Shown piece by piece: positions 32,788 to 41,808 of a DNA stretch of 64,000 nucleotides. The stretch is taken from NCBI GenBank assembly GCA_016720855.1, contig JADKJU010000003.1:744001-808000 (forward strand), read 5' to 3'. A program made the translations under genes and the position numbers. Within the stretch, counting starts at the first letter, position 1. Every line of letters starts with the position of its first letter. Origin of the DNA: Betaproteobacteria bacterium (lineage in GTDB: Bacteria; Pseudomonadota; Gammaproteobacteria; Burkholderiales; Usitatibacteraceae). The notes beneath the pieces were generated by a model. That model saw only the letters and a program-made list of their open reading frames with translations, made no database searches and was not told the DNA's origin.

Positions 32788-32815
32788 TGAATCTGCAAAA
32801 TGATTGAAGAGGCTG

Positions 32816-33343
32816 ATGGGGATCTCGATTCGCGCTTACGGCCGGCACCGTGGAGTCACCGATACCGCCGTGCACAAGGCCATTCGCGCCGGTCGTATCA
32901 CGCCGGAGGCTGACGGCACCATCGATCCCGAGCGTGCCGACCGCGAATGGGCGCGCAATTCGGAGGCTCCCAAGTCCGGCACACGAAAGCCCACGGTCAA
33001 GGTTGCAACGCCAGAGCCCATAGGTGAGGCTGCTCCCGCACTCCCTGCCGGAGGCACATCGCTTCTTCAGGCGCGCACGGTCAACGAGGTGGTCAAAGCG
33101 CAGACCAACAAGGTGCGCCTGGCCCGCCTCAAGGGCGAACTGGTCGATCGGCCGCAGGCCATCGCCCACGTGTTCAGGTTGGCGCGAAGCGAGCGCGATG
33201 CGTGGCTCAACTGGCCCGCACGCATCTCAGCGCAGATGGCGGCCAGATTGGAAATCGACGCCCACGCGATGCACGTAGCGCTGGAAGCGGCCGTGCGTGA
33301 ACACCTGCAGGAATTGGGCGATCTGCGCCCACGAGTGGACTGA
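32816..33343 (+). CDS. Terminase small subunit-like protein
   Basis: A 175-aa protein. The ATG at 32816 has GAAGAGG just upstream. The N-terminal 'AYGRHRGVTDTAVHKAIRAG' (about 6-25) is a winged HTH like Nu1. A linker rich in Pro/Ala follows, then a charged helix 'KAQTNKVRLARLKGELVDR' and a C-terminal helical oligomerisation region. It would recognise the packaging site and feed DNA to the large subunit. It abuts the large-subunit gene (GATGG overlap at 33343). Confidence 0.75.
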   Translation: MGISIRAYGRHRGVTDTAVHKAIRAGRITPEADGTIDPERADREWARNSEAPKSGTRKPTVKVATPEPIGEAAPALPAGGTSLLQARTVNEVVKAQTNKVRLARLKGELVDRPQAIAHVFRLARSERDAWLNWPARISAQMAARLEIDAHAMHVALEAAVREHLQELGDLRPRVD

Positions 33344-35316
33344 TGGGGGACGTGGATTACGAAGGGGCGGCCGAGATCGAGCGCGCGTGGCGCGAGGGGA
33401 TGACCCCCGATCCGCTGCTCACCGTCTCCGAATGGTCGGATCGGCACCGGATGCTCTCCAGCAAGGCCTCGGCCGAGCCGGGGCGCTGGCGGACAAGCCG
33501 CACGCCGTACTTGAAGGCGATCATGGATTGCCTCTCGCCGACCTCACCCGTGGAACGCGTGGTGTTCATGAAGGGCGCGCAGTTGGGTGCAACGGAGATG
33601 GGGTCGAACTGGATCGGCTACGTGATCCACCACGCGCCGGGTCCGATGATGGCGGTCTGGCCCACGGTGGAAATGGCCAAACGGAACTCCAAGCAGCGGA
33701 TTGACCCGCTGATCGAGGAGTCCGGGGTGCTCGCGGAGTTGATCGCGCCGGCCAGGAGCCGCGATTCAGGGAACACCATCCTCGCGAAGGAGTTTCGAGG
33801 CGGGGTGCTGGTCATGACCGGGGCTAACAGTGCCGTGGGCCTGCGATCGATGCCGGTCCGATATCTCTTCCTCGATGAGGTCGATGGATACCCGGTGGAT
33901 GTGGAGGGCGAGGGGGATGCGATCTCGCTCGCGGAAGCGCGCACGCGCACCTTCGCGCGGCGGAAGATCTTCATCGTCTCCACACCCACGATTTCCGGGG
34001 CAAGCGCCATCGAGCGCGAATTTGAAGCGTCCGACCAGAGCCGCTACTTCGTGCCCTGCCCCCACTGCTCGCACCGGCAGTGGTTGCGCTTCGAACAGTT
34101 GCGATGGGAGAAGGGAAAGCCCGAGACCGCCGCTTACGTCTGCGAATCCTGCGATGAGGTGATCGCCGAGCACCACAAGACGTGGATGCTGGAGCACGGC
34201 GAATGGCGCGCGATGGTGCCGGAGAATGGGGCGAAGACCGCGGGCTTTCACCTGTCGTCGCTCTATAGCCCTGTGGGTTGGCGCAGTTGGCGAGAGATCG
34301 CGACCGCTTGGGAGGCCGCGGTGAACAAGGAAACGGGATCGGCTGCGGCGATCAAGACCTTCAAGAACACCGAACTGGGCGAATCGTGGGTCGAGGAAGG
34401 CGAAGCCCCCGATTGGCAGCGGTTGATCGAGCGCCGAGAGGACTATCCGCCAGGCACTGTCCCCGCGGGCGGTCTGCTTCTGGTGGGCGGGGCGGACGTG
34501 CAGAAGGATCGGATTGAGGCCTCCATCTGGGCATTCGGGCGCGGCAAGGCTTCGTGGCTCGTCGAACACCGAGTGCTCATGGGCGACACGGCACGCGAGG
34601 CCGTGTGGAAGCACCTCGGCGCATTGATCGCCGAGCAATGGACGCATGCCTCGGGGGCAACGATGCCGCTCGCCCGGTTTGCGTTGGATACGGGGTTTGC
34701 CACGCAGGAGGCCTACGCATTCGTGCGTGCCTCGCGAGATTCGCGCCTCATGGCAGTCAAGGGCGTTTCACGTGGCGCAGCCCTCATCGGCACGCCCTTG
34801 GCCGTGGACGTCTCGCAGGGTGGCAAGCGCCTTCGCCGAGGTATCAAGGTGTTCTCGGTGGCGGTGGGGATCGCCAAGCTTGAGTTCTACAACAACCTGC
34901 GGAAGGTCGCGGACGTTCAAGAGGACGGGGTCACGATTCGCTACCCTGCGGCCTTCGTGCACCTGCCGCAGGTGGATGCGGAATTCATCCAGCAACTCTG
35001 CGCCGAGCAGTTGGTCACCCGACGCGATCGCAATGGCTTCGCGCACCGCGAGTGGCAAAAGATGCGCGAGCGAAACGAAGCGCTCGACTGCTATGTCTAC
35101 GCCCGGGCCGCCGCCTGTGCCGCGGGCCTGGACCGATTTGAAGAGCGCCACTGGCGCGAACTGGAAAGACAACTCGGCGTTGCGCCACCCGACGAGGCGC
35201 CGCCCCCGATTCATGCACTCGACTCCAACGAGGCCACCCAGAGCGGTGGCCTTGTTACTTCTGGGTCCCGAAATCCCGGCCGGCGCGTGATCAAGAGCCG
35301 CTGGCTAACCCGCTGA
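33343..35316 (+). CDS. Terminase large subunit (GpA family)
   Basis: A 657-aa packaging motor. The ATPase part has a deviant Walker A 'FMKGAQLGATEMG' (75-87) and Walker B 'RYLFLDEVDGY' near 178-188. A zinc-binding insert follows ('CPHCSHRQW...CESCDEV', around 234-268). The nuclease domain includes 'GGADVQKDRIEASIWAFGRG' near 381-400 and a further Asp in 'RFALDTGF'. It translocates DNA into proheads and cuts at the packaging site. The family is that of lambda gpA. Confidence 0.95.
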   Translation: MGDVDYEGAAEIERAWREGMTPDPLLTVSEWSDRHRMLSSKASAEPGRWRTSRTPYLKAIMDCLSPTSPVERVVFMKGAQLGATEMGSNWIGYVIHHAPGPMMAVWPTVEMAKRNSKQRIDPLIEESGVLAELIAPARSRDSGNTILAKEFRGGVLVMTGANSAVGLRSMPVRYLFLDEVDGYPVDVEGEGDAISLAEARTRTFARRKIFIVSTPTISGASAIEREFEASDQSRYFVPCPHCSHRQWLRFEQLRWEKGKPETAAYVCESCDEVIAEHHKTWMLEHGEWRAMVPENGAKTAGFHLSSLYSPVGWRSWREIATAWEAAVNKETGSAAAIKTFKNTELGESWVEEGEAPDWQRLIERREDYPPGTVPAGGLLLVGGADVQKDRIEASIWAFGRGKASWLVEHRVLMGDTAREAVWKHLGALIAEQWTHASGATMPLARFALDTGFATQEAYAFVRASRDSRLMAVKGVSRGAALIGTPLAVDVSQGGKRLRRGIKVFSVAVGIAKLEFYNNLRKVADVQEDGVTIRYPAAFVHLPQVDAEFIQQLCAEQLVTRRDRNGFAHREWQKMRERNEALDCYVYARAAACAAGLDRFEERHWRELERQLGVAPPDEAPPPIHALDSNEATQSGGLVTSGSRNPGRRVIKSRWLTR

Positions 35317-35323
35317 GGACAGG

Positions 35324-35530
35324 ATGAGCTACACCCAAGACCAACTTGCTGCCCTGAAACGTGCACTCGCCAGCGGCGAGCGGCGCGTGAGCTTTGGCGA
35401 CAAAACGGTCGAATACCGATCGATCGAAGAGCTGCAGGCAGCGATCCGGTCGGTGGAAGCCGCGCTGGCCAGAACCGCGGGCATGCCGCGCGCTCGCCAG
35501 ATCCGTCTCACTTCCTCGAAGGGGACCTGA
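35324..35530 (+). CDS. gpW-like head-tail joining protein
   Basis: A 68-aa protein: 'YTQDQLAALKRALASGERRV' helix, then 'FGDKTVEYRSIEELQAAIRS', the gpW fold. It plugs the connector after packaging. It overlaps the portal ATG by one base. Confidence 0.88.
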   Translation: MSYTQDQLAALKRALASGERRVSFGDKTVEYRSIEELQAAIRSVEAALARTAGMPRARQIRLTSSKGT

Positions 35531-37026
35531 TGGGCTGGCTGATCAAACTCCGGCGCAGCCTCTTCGGTGGCCGGACGCCGACCTATGACGGCATCGGCGG
35601 GGGACGACGCGCTTTCGCCTGGCAGGTGGGAAATCCCGGTGCGGTGGCCGCCCTTGCCTTCAGCCAAAACGAACTGCGCGCCAAGAGCCGCGACCTGGTG
35701 CGCCGCAATGCCTGGGCCAACTCCGCACTCGAGTCCTATGTCGCCAATGCGATCGGGACCGGCATCAAGCCGCAGTCGATGGTGGAGGACGCGAGCTTGC
35801 GCGAATCCATCCAAGCGCTCTGGCGCGATTGGACGATCGAGGCGGATGCGGCAGGACTCACGGATTTCTATGGGCTGCAGGCGCTCGCCTGTCGCGCCAT
35901 GCTCGAAGGCGGCGAAGCCCTGGTTCGGCTGCGCTATCGCCGTCCCGAGGACCAACTGCCGGTGGCGTTGCAGATTCAGGTCCTGGAAGCCGAGCATTTA
36001 CCGATCACGCTCAATACCACGGCCGAGAACGGCAACGTGATACGCGCCGGCATCGAATTCGACCGGCTCGGGCGCCGCGTGGCCTATCACCTGTACCGCT
36101 CGCATCCCGAAGACGGAATGCTAGCGCCGATGTCGGGTGCCGGCGGACTTTCGACCGTGCGCGTGGACGCGGCCGAAATCATGCATCTCTTCCGGCCCCT
36201 TCGCCCTGGCCAGATTCGTGGCGAGCCATGGCTTGCACGCGCGCTGGTGAAGTTGAACGAACTCGATCAGTACGACGACGCGGAACTCGTGCGCAAGAAA
36301 ACCGCCGCGATGTTCGCAGGCTTCGTGACGCGGCTTGCCCCCGAGGACAACCTGCTCGGCGAAGGGGTTGCCGACGCCAACGCGGTGGCACTCGCGGGGC
36401 TGGAGCCGGGAACCATGCAGATTCTGGAGCCTGGTGAGGACATCAAGTTTTCCCAGCCGGCCGACGTGGGCGGTACCTACTCGGAGTTTCTGCGCATGCA
36501 GTTTCGCGCGGTGGCGGCCGCCATGGGTGTCACCTACGAACAACTGACGGGCGACCTCACGCAGGTCAACTACTCCTCGATCCGGGCGGGACTCCTGGAG
36601 TTTCGACGTCGCGTCGAAGCCATTCAGCACGGCGTCATCGTTCATCAACTGTGCCGCCCGATCTGGCAGGCATGGCTCAGCCAAGCCGTTCTGGAAGGTG
36701 CACTGGTCTTGCCCGGCTATGCCCGGGGCGGCCAGGCGAAACGTCGCGAGTACCTGGCCGTGAAGTGGATTCCTCAGGGCTGGCAATGGGTCGATCCCCT
36801 GAAGGAGGCGGACGCCATGAAAGCCGCTATTCGATCGGGGCTCATGTCCCGGTCGGAAGCGATCTCGGCCAACGGCTACGACGCTGAGGATGTGGACCGC
36901 GAAATCGCCGCCGACAACGACCGCGCCGATGCCTTGGGTCTCGTCTTCGACTCCGACCCGCGTCACGAGGCCCTTGCGGGCCGGCAGTCGACAGCCCAAC
37001 CGCCGCAAGACACTCAAGGAAACTGA
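35530..37026 (+). CDS. Portal protein (lambda gpB family)
   Basis: A 498-aa protein forming the dodecameric DNA channel. Typical stretches are 'LRAKSRDLVRRNAWANSALE' around 50-70, 'IGTGIKPQSM', 'LEAEHLPITLNTTAENGNVI' near 156-175, 'VNYSSIRAGLLEFRRRVEAI' and 'GWQWVDPLKEADAMKAAIRSG' split around 420. Length is normal for the family and the reading frame is intact. Confidence 0.95.
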   Translation: MGWLIKLRRSLFGGRTPTYDGIGGGRRAFAWQVGNPGAVAALAFSQNELRAKSRDLVRRNAWANSALESYVANAIGTGIKPQSMVEDASLRESIQALWRDWTIEADAAGLTDFYGLQALACRAMLEGGEALVRLRYRRPEDQLPVALQIQVLEAEHLPITLNTTAENGNVIRAGIEFDRLGRRVAYHLYRSHPEDGMLAPMSGAGGLSTVRVDAAEIMHLFRPLRPGQIRGEPWLARALVKLNELDQYDDAELVRKKTAAMFAGFVTRLAPEDNLLGEGVADANAVALAGLEPGTMQILEPGEDIKFSQPADVGGTYSEFLRMQFRAVAAAMGVTYEQLTGDLTQVNYSSIRAGLLEFRRRVEAIQHGVIVHQLCRPIWQAWLSQAVLEGALVLPGYARGGQAKRREYLAVKWIPQGWQWVDPLKEADAMKAAIRSGLMSRSEAISANGYDAEDVDREIAADNDRADALGLVFDSDPRHEALAGRQSTAQPPQDTQGN

Positions 37027-37027
37027 T

Positions 37028-38290
37028 ATGCAGCTGCCGCACCTTGCGTCCCGTCTGTACGGGACGCCGCTCCTGCTCGCCCGTTCCAAGCTCGACATCA
37101 TCCTTGCCGTGCTCGGTGATCGTATCGGCTGGCCCGAACCGTTGTCGGCGCTACCGATTGCGCCGCAGCGAGGGCAAGTAGATCGGCCTCCCGGCATCGC
37201 CGTCATTCCCATTCACGGCACGCTCGTGCGCCGCGCGGTCGGTCTGGACGCGGCTTCAGGCCTCACGTCCTACGGCGAGATCGGCGCAATGCTGGATGCG
37301 GCGATCGCGGATCCCGCCGTCACCGGCATCTTGCTCGATGTCGATTCACCGGGTGGGGAGGCCGGGGGCGTCTTTGAACTCGCCCAGCGGATCCGCTCGC
37401 TCGCTGCGGTAAAGCCCATCTGGGCACTCGCCTGCGATTCGGCGTTCTCCGCGGCCTACGCGATCGCAGCCGCGACTTCCCGCGTCTACGTGACACAGAC
37501 GGGCGGCGTGGGCTCGATCGGCGTCATCGCCATGCACGTCGATCAGTCCGCACGCGATGCCCAGGAAGGCTATCGCTACACGGCGATCACGGCCGGGGAC
37601 CAGAAGGATGATTTCTCTTCCCACCAGCCGCTCGACAAGGAAGCCACCGCCCGCCTGCAAGCCGAAGTGGACCGGCTCTACGCCATCTTTGTCGATCGCG
37701 TCGCCTCGATGCGCACGCTCGAACCCCGATTCGTGCGCTCGACACAGGCCGGGCTCTATTTCGGTCCGGAAGCCGTCACGGCGGGCTTGGCCGACGCGGT
37801 GAGCAGCTTTGATGAGGCCATCGCGGACTTCAGCACCTTCCTCGCAACTCCCCGAGTGCGAAGTCTCGCGCTCGCTGCCACACGCGCGTCCCACTGCGTA
37901 TCTCCCATCCCCCTTACGGAGGCAACAACCATGACAGAACCCAATCCCCCTGCAGTGACCAAGGATCCGGCAGCGCCCGCTGAACCGGTGCCCGTGCCCG
38001 ACGCACCGATTGCTCGCGAAGACGATGCTGTGCAAGCGGCGATTGCGGCAACGCGAGCGGACGCCATTGCGGTAGCCGAACTCTGCCAACTAGCCGGCCA
38101 ACCGCAGCGCACGACCGCATTCTTGACCGAGGGAGCGAGCCTCTCCCAGGTACGACGCACGCTGCTCGCCTCGCGTGCCGAGGGCACCGAGATCACCTCT
38201 GTCATTTACCCCGACGCGGCCACCCGGGCCGATTCTGCCGAGCAGAGCCCGCTCATGAAGGCCGTCAAGAAACTCACCGGAAAGGACTAA
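37028..38290 (+). CDS. Prohead protease, S49 family (lambda gpC-like)
   Basis: A 420-aa serine protease. The S49 domain has 'ILLDVDSPGGEAGG' (101-114), the nucleophile Ser141 in 'CDSAFSAAYAIAAA', 'GGVGSIGVIAMH' (159-170) and the likely general-base Lys193 in 'TAGDQKDDFSS'. The C-terminal third (about 302-420) is a scaffold-like region that can be made alone from an internal ATG at 37931. It matures the procapsid by digesting scaffold. The start at 37028 follows the portal stop closely. Confidence 0.92.
   Translation: MQLPHLASRLYGTPLLLARSKLDIILAVLGDRIGWPEPLSALPIAPQRGQVDRPPGIAVIPIHGTLVRRAVGLDAASGLTSYGEIGAMLDAAIADPAVTGILLDVDSPGGEAGGVFELAQRIRSLAAVKPIWALACDSAFSAAYAIAAATSRVYVTQTGGVGSIGVIAMHVDQSARDAQEGYRYTAITAGDQKDDFSSHQPLDKEATARLQAEVDRLYAIFVDRVASMRTLEPRFVRSTQAGLYFGPEAVTAGLADAVSSFDEAIADFSTFLATPRVRSLALAATRASHCVSPIPLTEATTMTEPNPPAVTKDPAAPAEPVPVPDAPIAREDDAVQAAIAATRADAIAVAELCQLAGQPQRTTAFLTEGASLSQVRRTLLASRAEGTEITSVIYPDAATRADSAEQSPLMKAVKKLTGKD
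37931..38290 (+). CDS. Nested scaffold protein (Nu3-like), in frame within the protease
   Basis: An in-frame ATG at 37931 is preceded by ACGGAGGC at 8-10 nt, a strong ribosome site inside a coding sequence. It would give a 119-aa, Pro/Glu-rich then helical protein ('ATRADAIAVAELCQLAG', 'LTEGASLSQVRRTLLASRA'). This mirrors lambda C/Nu3, where scaffold is the C-terminal part of the protease gene. Confidence 0.7.
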   Translation: MTEPNPPAVTKDPAAPAEPVPVPDAPIAREDDAVQAAIAATRADAIAVAELCQLAGQPQRTTAFLTEGASLSQVRRTLLASRAEGTEITSVIYPDAATRADSAEQSPLMKAVKKLTGKD

Positions 38291-38293
38291 GCC

Positions 38294-38674
38294 ATGAACG
38301 CACTGAACGAAGCCCTCAATCTGGGCGATCTCCTCAAGTACGAAGACGATTGCCTCAACTACTCCCGCGACCTGGTCACCGTGGAATCGGGGCAAACGCT
38401 CGAACTGGGCGCAGTCCTCGGTCGCGTGACCACCACCGGCAAGGTAAGGCGCCTCAATCCCGCGGCCACCGACGGGACCGAACACGCGGCCGGCGTCCTG
38501 CTGGGCGCAATCGATGCGGGGCTCGCCGATCGCAACGACGGCTTGCTCCTCGCCCGTCACGCCATCGTGGCCTCCAGTGCCGTGGTCTGGCCCTTCGAGA
38601 TCACCTCCGAGCAAAAGGCCACCGCCACGGCTCAACTCGAAGCTCGCGGCATCCTCATTCGCCAATCCGCCTAA
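38294..38674 (+). CDS. Head decoration protein (gpD family)
   Basis: A 126-aa capsid-stabilising protein. 'GDLLKYEDDCLNYSRDLVTV', 'GQTLELGAVLGRVTTTGK' and 'ATDGTEHAAGVLLGAIDA' match the gpD fold. It trimerises on the capsid surface after expansion. It lies between protease and capsid genes, as in lambda. Confidence 0.92.
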   Translation: MNALNEALNLGDLLKYEDDCLNYSRDLVTVESGQTLELGAVLGRVTTTGKVRRLNPAATDGTEHAAGVLLGAIDAGLADRNDGLLLARHAIVASSAVVWPFEITSEQKATATAQLEARGILIRQSA

Positions 38675-38686
38675 GGGAACCCCACC

Positions 38687-39691
38687 ATGAACAACCCGTT
38701 CAACACTCCGGCCTTTTCGATGGCGGCTTTGACCTCCGCCATCAACATCATTCCCAACCGCTACGGTCGAATGGAGGCGCTGAACCTCTTTCCGGTGCGG
38801 CCCGTGCGCACCCGGCAGGTCATCGTCGAAGAGCAAAACGGAGTGCTGAACCTCCTGCCTTCCCTACCGCCCGGCTCTCCCGGCACGGTGGGTACGCGCG
38901 GCAAGCGCACCGTCCGCTCCTTCGTCATTCCCCACATCCCGCACGATGACGTGGTGCTGCCCGAAGAAGTTCAGGGCATTCGTGCCTTCGGGTCGGAAAC
39001 GGAGATGGAGAGTGTCGCCGGCGTCATGGCGCGGCACCTGGAGACGATGCGCAACAAGCACGCCATCACGCTGGAGCACCTGCGCATGGGCGCGCTCAAG
39101 GGCGTGATTCTGGACGCCGATGGCTCCGTGATCTACGACCTCTACAGCGAGTTCGGCATCACACCGGCAACCGTCAGCTTCGAACTGGCGAATGCCACTT
39201 CCAACGTGAAGAAGAAGTGCGCCGATGTCCTGCGCCACCTCGAGGACAACCTCAAGGGCGAATTCATGACCGGTATTCACTGCCTGTGCTCGCCGGAATT
39301 CTTCGATGCGCTCACCGATCACCCAAAGGTGAAGGATGCCTACACCATGTGGCAGCAGGGTGCGGTGCTCATCAACGACATGCGCGCCGGCTTCACCTTC
39401 GGCGGGCTGACCTTCGAGGAGTATCGCGGTCAGGCAACCGATGCCAATGGGACCACGCGCCGCTTCATCGCCGCCGGCGAGGCTCACGCCTTCCCCGTGG
39501 GGACCGTGGACACCTTCGGCACGTACTTCGCGCCGGCAGACTTCAACGAGACTGCCAACACCCTGGGTCAGCCGCTCTACGCGAAGCAGGAACCGCGCAA
39601 GTTCGATCGGGGGACGGATCTGCACACGCAGTCCAATCCCCTTCCGATGTGTCACCGGCCCGGCGTGCTGGTAAAGCTCACGGTCGCGTAG
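38687..39691 (+). CDS. Major capsid protein (gpE family)
   Basis: A 334-aa protein with the lambda gpE pattern: 'FNTPAFSMAALTSAINIIPN' near the N-terminus, 'VRTRQVIVEEQNGVLNLLPS', 'LPEEVQGIRAFGSETEMESV', 'NKHAITLEHLRMGALKGVI' and a C-terminal 'PLPMCHRPGVLVKLTVA'. HK97-fold shell protein of normal length. GGAACCCCACC precedes the ATG. Confidence 0.95.
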   Translation: MNNPFNTPAFSMAALTSAINIIPNRYGRMEALNLFPVRPVRTRQVIVEEQNGVLNLLPSLPPGSPGTVGTRGKRTVRSFVIPHIPHDDVVLPEEVQGIRAFGSETEMESVAGVMARHLETMRNKHAITLEHLRMGALKGVILDADGSVIYDLYSEFGITPATVSFELANATSNVKKKCADVLRHLEDNLKGEFMTGIHCLCSPEFFDALTDHPKVKDAYTMWQQGAVLINDMRAGFTFGGLTFEEYRGQATDANGTTRRFIAAGEAHAFPVGTVDTFGTYFAPADFNETANTLGQPLYAKQEPRKFDRGTDLHTQSNPLPMCHRPGVLVKLTVA

Positions 39692-39694
39692 GCG

Positions 39695-39997
39695 ATGGGG
39701 CTTGTGGAGCGGATCTACGAGGCGGCTGCCAATGTGGGGTTCCTGAAACCCTGCACTTGGCAGCCTTCGGCCGGGGGCGCCCGGCAGACCCACCCGGTGG
39801 GTTTCGCCGCCCCCGACGAGATGCTCCTCGATGGGCTCACCGCGAGCACCGAGTATGTGATGTCCTACCCCGCCACGATTTTTACGGGCCTCGCTCCCCG
39901 CGAGGTGGTCGAGATCGATTGGGTGGCGTTTCAGGTGCGTGAAGTCCGGGCAGTGGGCGACGGCTCGGAGATGCGCGCCAAACTCACCCGGCTCTAA
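39695..39997 (+). CDS. Head-tail joining protein (gpFII-like)
   Basis: A 100-aa protein that starts 3 nt after the capsid stop. It is mainly beta: 'EMLLDGLTASTEYVMSYPAT' and 'EVVEIDWVAFQVREVRAVGD'. Position and size fit gpFII, which joins head and tail. No unique motif. Confidence 0.7.
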   Translation: MGLVERIYEAAANVGFLKPCTWQPSAGGARQTHPVGFAAPDEMLLDGLTASTEYVMSYPATIFTGLAPREVVEIDWVAFQVREVRAVGDGSEMRAKLTRL

Positions 39998-40002
39998 CTC
40001 CC

Positions 40003-40449
40003 ATGGCAGGTAACTCGATCCGCGAACAGATCCTGCTCGCGGCGATAGAGGCTTTGCGTCCATCGGCCACTGCACTCGGCGCGACGCTGCACCGCTCGCC
40101 AACGGTTGCCATCACTCGCGATCTTTGCCCGGCGCTGGTCGTGTTCCCGGAGAGCGAAACCATCACCGAGCGGGCGAATGACCGGGTCACACGCGAACTC
40201 ACCGTTCGCATCGTGGCACTCGCCCGCGCGGTTCCTCCCGTGGCGCCGGAAACGCAGGCCGACCAGCTTCTCACGGCAGCCCACGCCGCCTTGATGGCCG
40301 ACGTGAACCTCGGCGGTCTTGCGCTCGGCATACGAGAGCAGGAGTGCGAGTGGGAGGTGGAAGACGCCGATGCGGTGGCCTCCGCCATCCCGGCGCGCTA
40401 CCGCATCACCTACCGAACGCTTGCCACCGATTGCTCAGTCCAAGGATGA
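40003..40449 (+). CDS. Tail completion/terminator protein (gpZ/gpU-like)
   Basis: A 148-aa alpha/beta protein: 'SIREQILLAAIEALRPSATA', 'DLCPALVVFPESETI', 'VTRELTVRIVALAR' and 'ARYRITYRTLATD'. The pattern and position before the tail tube fit a tail terminator that caps the tube. It overlaps the next gene (ATGA at 40446). Confidence 0.7.
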   Translation: MAGNSIREQILLAAIEALRPSATALGATLHRSPTVAITRDLCPALVVFPESETITERANDRVTRELTVRIVALARAVPPVAPETQADQLLTAAHAALMADVNLGGLALGIREQECEWEVEDADAVASAIPARYRITYRTLATDCSVQG

Positions 40450-40643
40450 AATCCATGACGCGAATCGTCTTGAACCGCCCGCACACCCATGCGGGAAAGC
40501 ACTACGGGGTACGCGATCGGCTCGAGGTCGATGCCGCTACCGCCGATTGGCTGGTGAGCCACGGCATCGCAGCCCTCGACCCCGCGCTTCCCAAGCCTGA
40601 CTCCGAACTCAAACCTTCCAATCGCAAGGAACCCAAGCCATGA
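40446..40643 (+). CDS. Small tail-region protein with HTHAGKHY motif
   Basis: A 65-aa protein starting at ATG 40446 inside the previous stop. 'VLNRPHTHAGKHYGVRDRLE' and 'ATADWLVSHGIAAL' are typical of small phage proteins encoded before the tail tube. Function unknown. It overlaps the tail tube start. Confidence 0.65.
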   Translation: MKSMTRIVLNRPHTHAGKHYGVRDRLEVDAATADWLVSHGIAALDPALPKPDSELKPSNRKEPKP

Positions 40644-41392
40644 GCACCTATGCCTCCTTTCAAGGCCGCGTCTTTCTCGGAAAACGCGACGCCGCAGGTC
40701 TTCCCATCGAAGTGCGCTCCCCCGGCAACGTGGCCGACTTGAAGCTCTCACTCAAGACCGACGTGGTCGAGCACTACGAGAGCCAGACCGGCCAGCGAAC
40801 GCTCGATCACCGCATGGTCAAGCAGAAGTCCGCCACCGTGAACTTGACCATCGAAGAGTTCACGAAGGAAAACCTGGCGCTTGCCCTCTACGGGAACCAC
40901 GTCACCGGCACCACCGGCAGCGTGACCACCGAGACGGTGGGAGGTGCCACTCCCGTCGTCGGCGACCGCTACTTCCTGGCGCACCACAAGGTGTCGTCTC
41001 TCATCCTCGTGGATTCCGCCGCCACGCCGGCAACGCTGACACTCGGCACGCACTACACGGCGGACACCGATTTCGGCGCCATCCAGTTTCTCGACGTGAC
41101 GGGACTCACCGCTCCCTTCAAGGCGAGCTATACCTACGGGGTAGCGACCGAGATCGGGATCTTTACGCAACCCCTGCCGGAGCGCTACCTGCGCCTGGAG
41201 GGACTCAATACCGCCGAAGCCAATGCAAAGGTGCTGGTGGAGCTCTACCGCGTGGCCTTCGACCCCCTGAAGGAGATCTCCTTCATCTCGGACGATTACA
41301 ACAAGTTCGAGATGGAAGGCTCGCTCTTGGCGGACACGACGAAGCCTTACGACACGGTGCTGGGTCAGTTCGGCCGCATCGTGCAGCTGTGA
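40640..41392 (+). CDS. Major tail tube protein
   Basis: A 250-aa beta-rich protein: 'ASFQGRVFLGKRDAAGLPIE', 'VKQKSATVNLTIEEFTKENL', an Ig-like insert around 85-160, and 'KFEMEGSLLADTTKPYDTVL' near the C-terminus. This pattern is that of siphovirus tail tube subunits. Position before the chaperone genes agrees. Confidence 0.85.
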   Translation: MSTYASFQGRVFLGKRDAAGLPIEVRSPGNVADLKLSLKTDVVEHYESQTGQRTLDHRMVKQKSATVNLTIEEFTKENLALALYGNHVTGTTGSVTTETVGGATPVVGDRYFLAHHKVSSLILVDSAATPATLTLGTHYTADTDFGAIQFLDVTGLTAPFKASYTYGVATEIGIFTQPLPERYLRLEGLNTAEANAKVLVELYRVAFDPLKEISFISDDYNKFEMEGSLLADTTKPYDTVLGQFGRIVQL

Positions 41393-41403
41393 GCCGGTGA
41401 CCC

Positions 41404-41808
41404 ATGAGTGATCTCGATACCCTGGTCCCGCCGAATATCAAGCTGATCGTGGCCGGCGAGGCGATCGCCATCAAGCCCTTGAAGGTGGGCCAGATGCCCG
41501 CGTTTCTGCGCGCTGTCACCCCCGTTATGCAGAGTCTCAATCGACCCGACATCGACTGGCTGGCCCTCTTTGGCGAGCGCGGTGACGACCTCCTCTCGGC
41601 CATCGCCATCGCCGTGGGCAAGCCTCGCGACTGGGTCGACGATCTTGCGGGCGACGAGGCGATTCTCCTCGCCGCCAAGGTGATCGAGGTGAATGCCGAT
41701 TTTTTTACCCGGACGGTGATCCCGAAGCTGGACGGCCTCTTCACGCAGGCCAAGCATCTGAATCCGGCTCCCGCAGCGGCCTCTGGTTCGACGCCATCCA
41801 GCGGCTGA
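41404..41808 (+). CDS. Tail assembly chaperone (gpG-like)
   Basis: A 134-aa protein: 'PPNIKLIVAGEAIAIKPLKV', 'GQMPAFLRAVTPVM', 'LLSAIAIAVGKPRDWVDDLA' and a low-complexity tail 'NPAPAAASGSTPSSG'. It binds tape measure protein during tail assembly. A run of seven T (41700-41706), in phase T-TTT-TTT, could direct -1 slippage into the overlapping extension. Confidence 0.8.
   Translation: MSDLDTLVPPNIKLIVAGEAIAIKPLKVGQMPAFLRAVTPVMQSLNRPDIDWLALFGERGDDLLSAIAIAVGKPRDWVDDLAGDEAILLAAKVIEVNADFFTRTVIPKLDGLFTQAKHLNPAPAAASGSTPSSG

Noticed and set aside
32460..32810. Short plus-strand peptides beginning MNAL with EAK (inside the 33-bp elements)
   Set aside because: Similar peptides arise because the same 33-bp DNA element is repeated. 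The constant distance to minus-strand start codons fits a promoter better than a conserved peptide.
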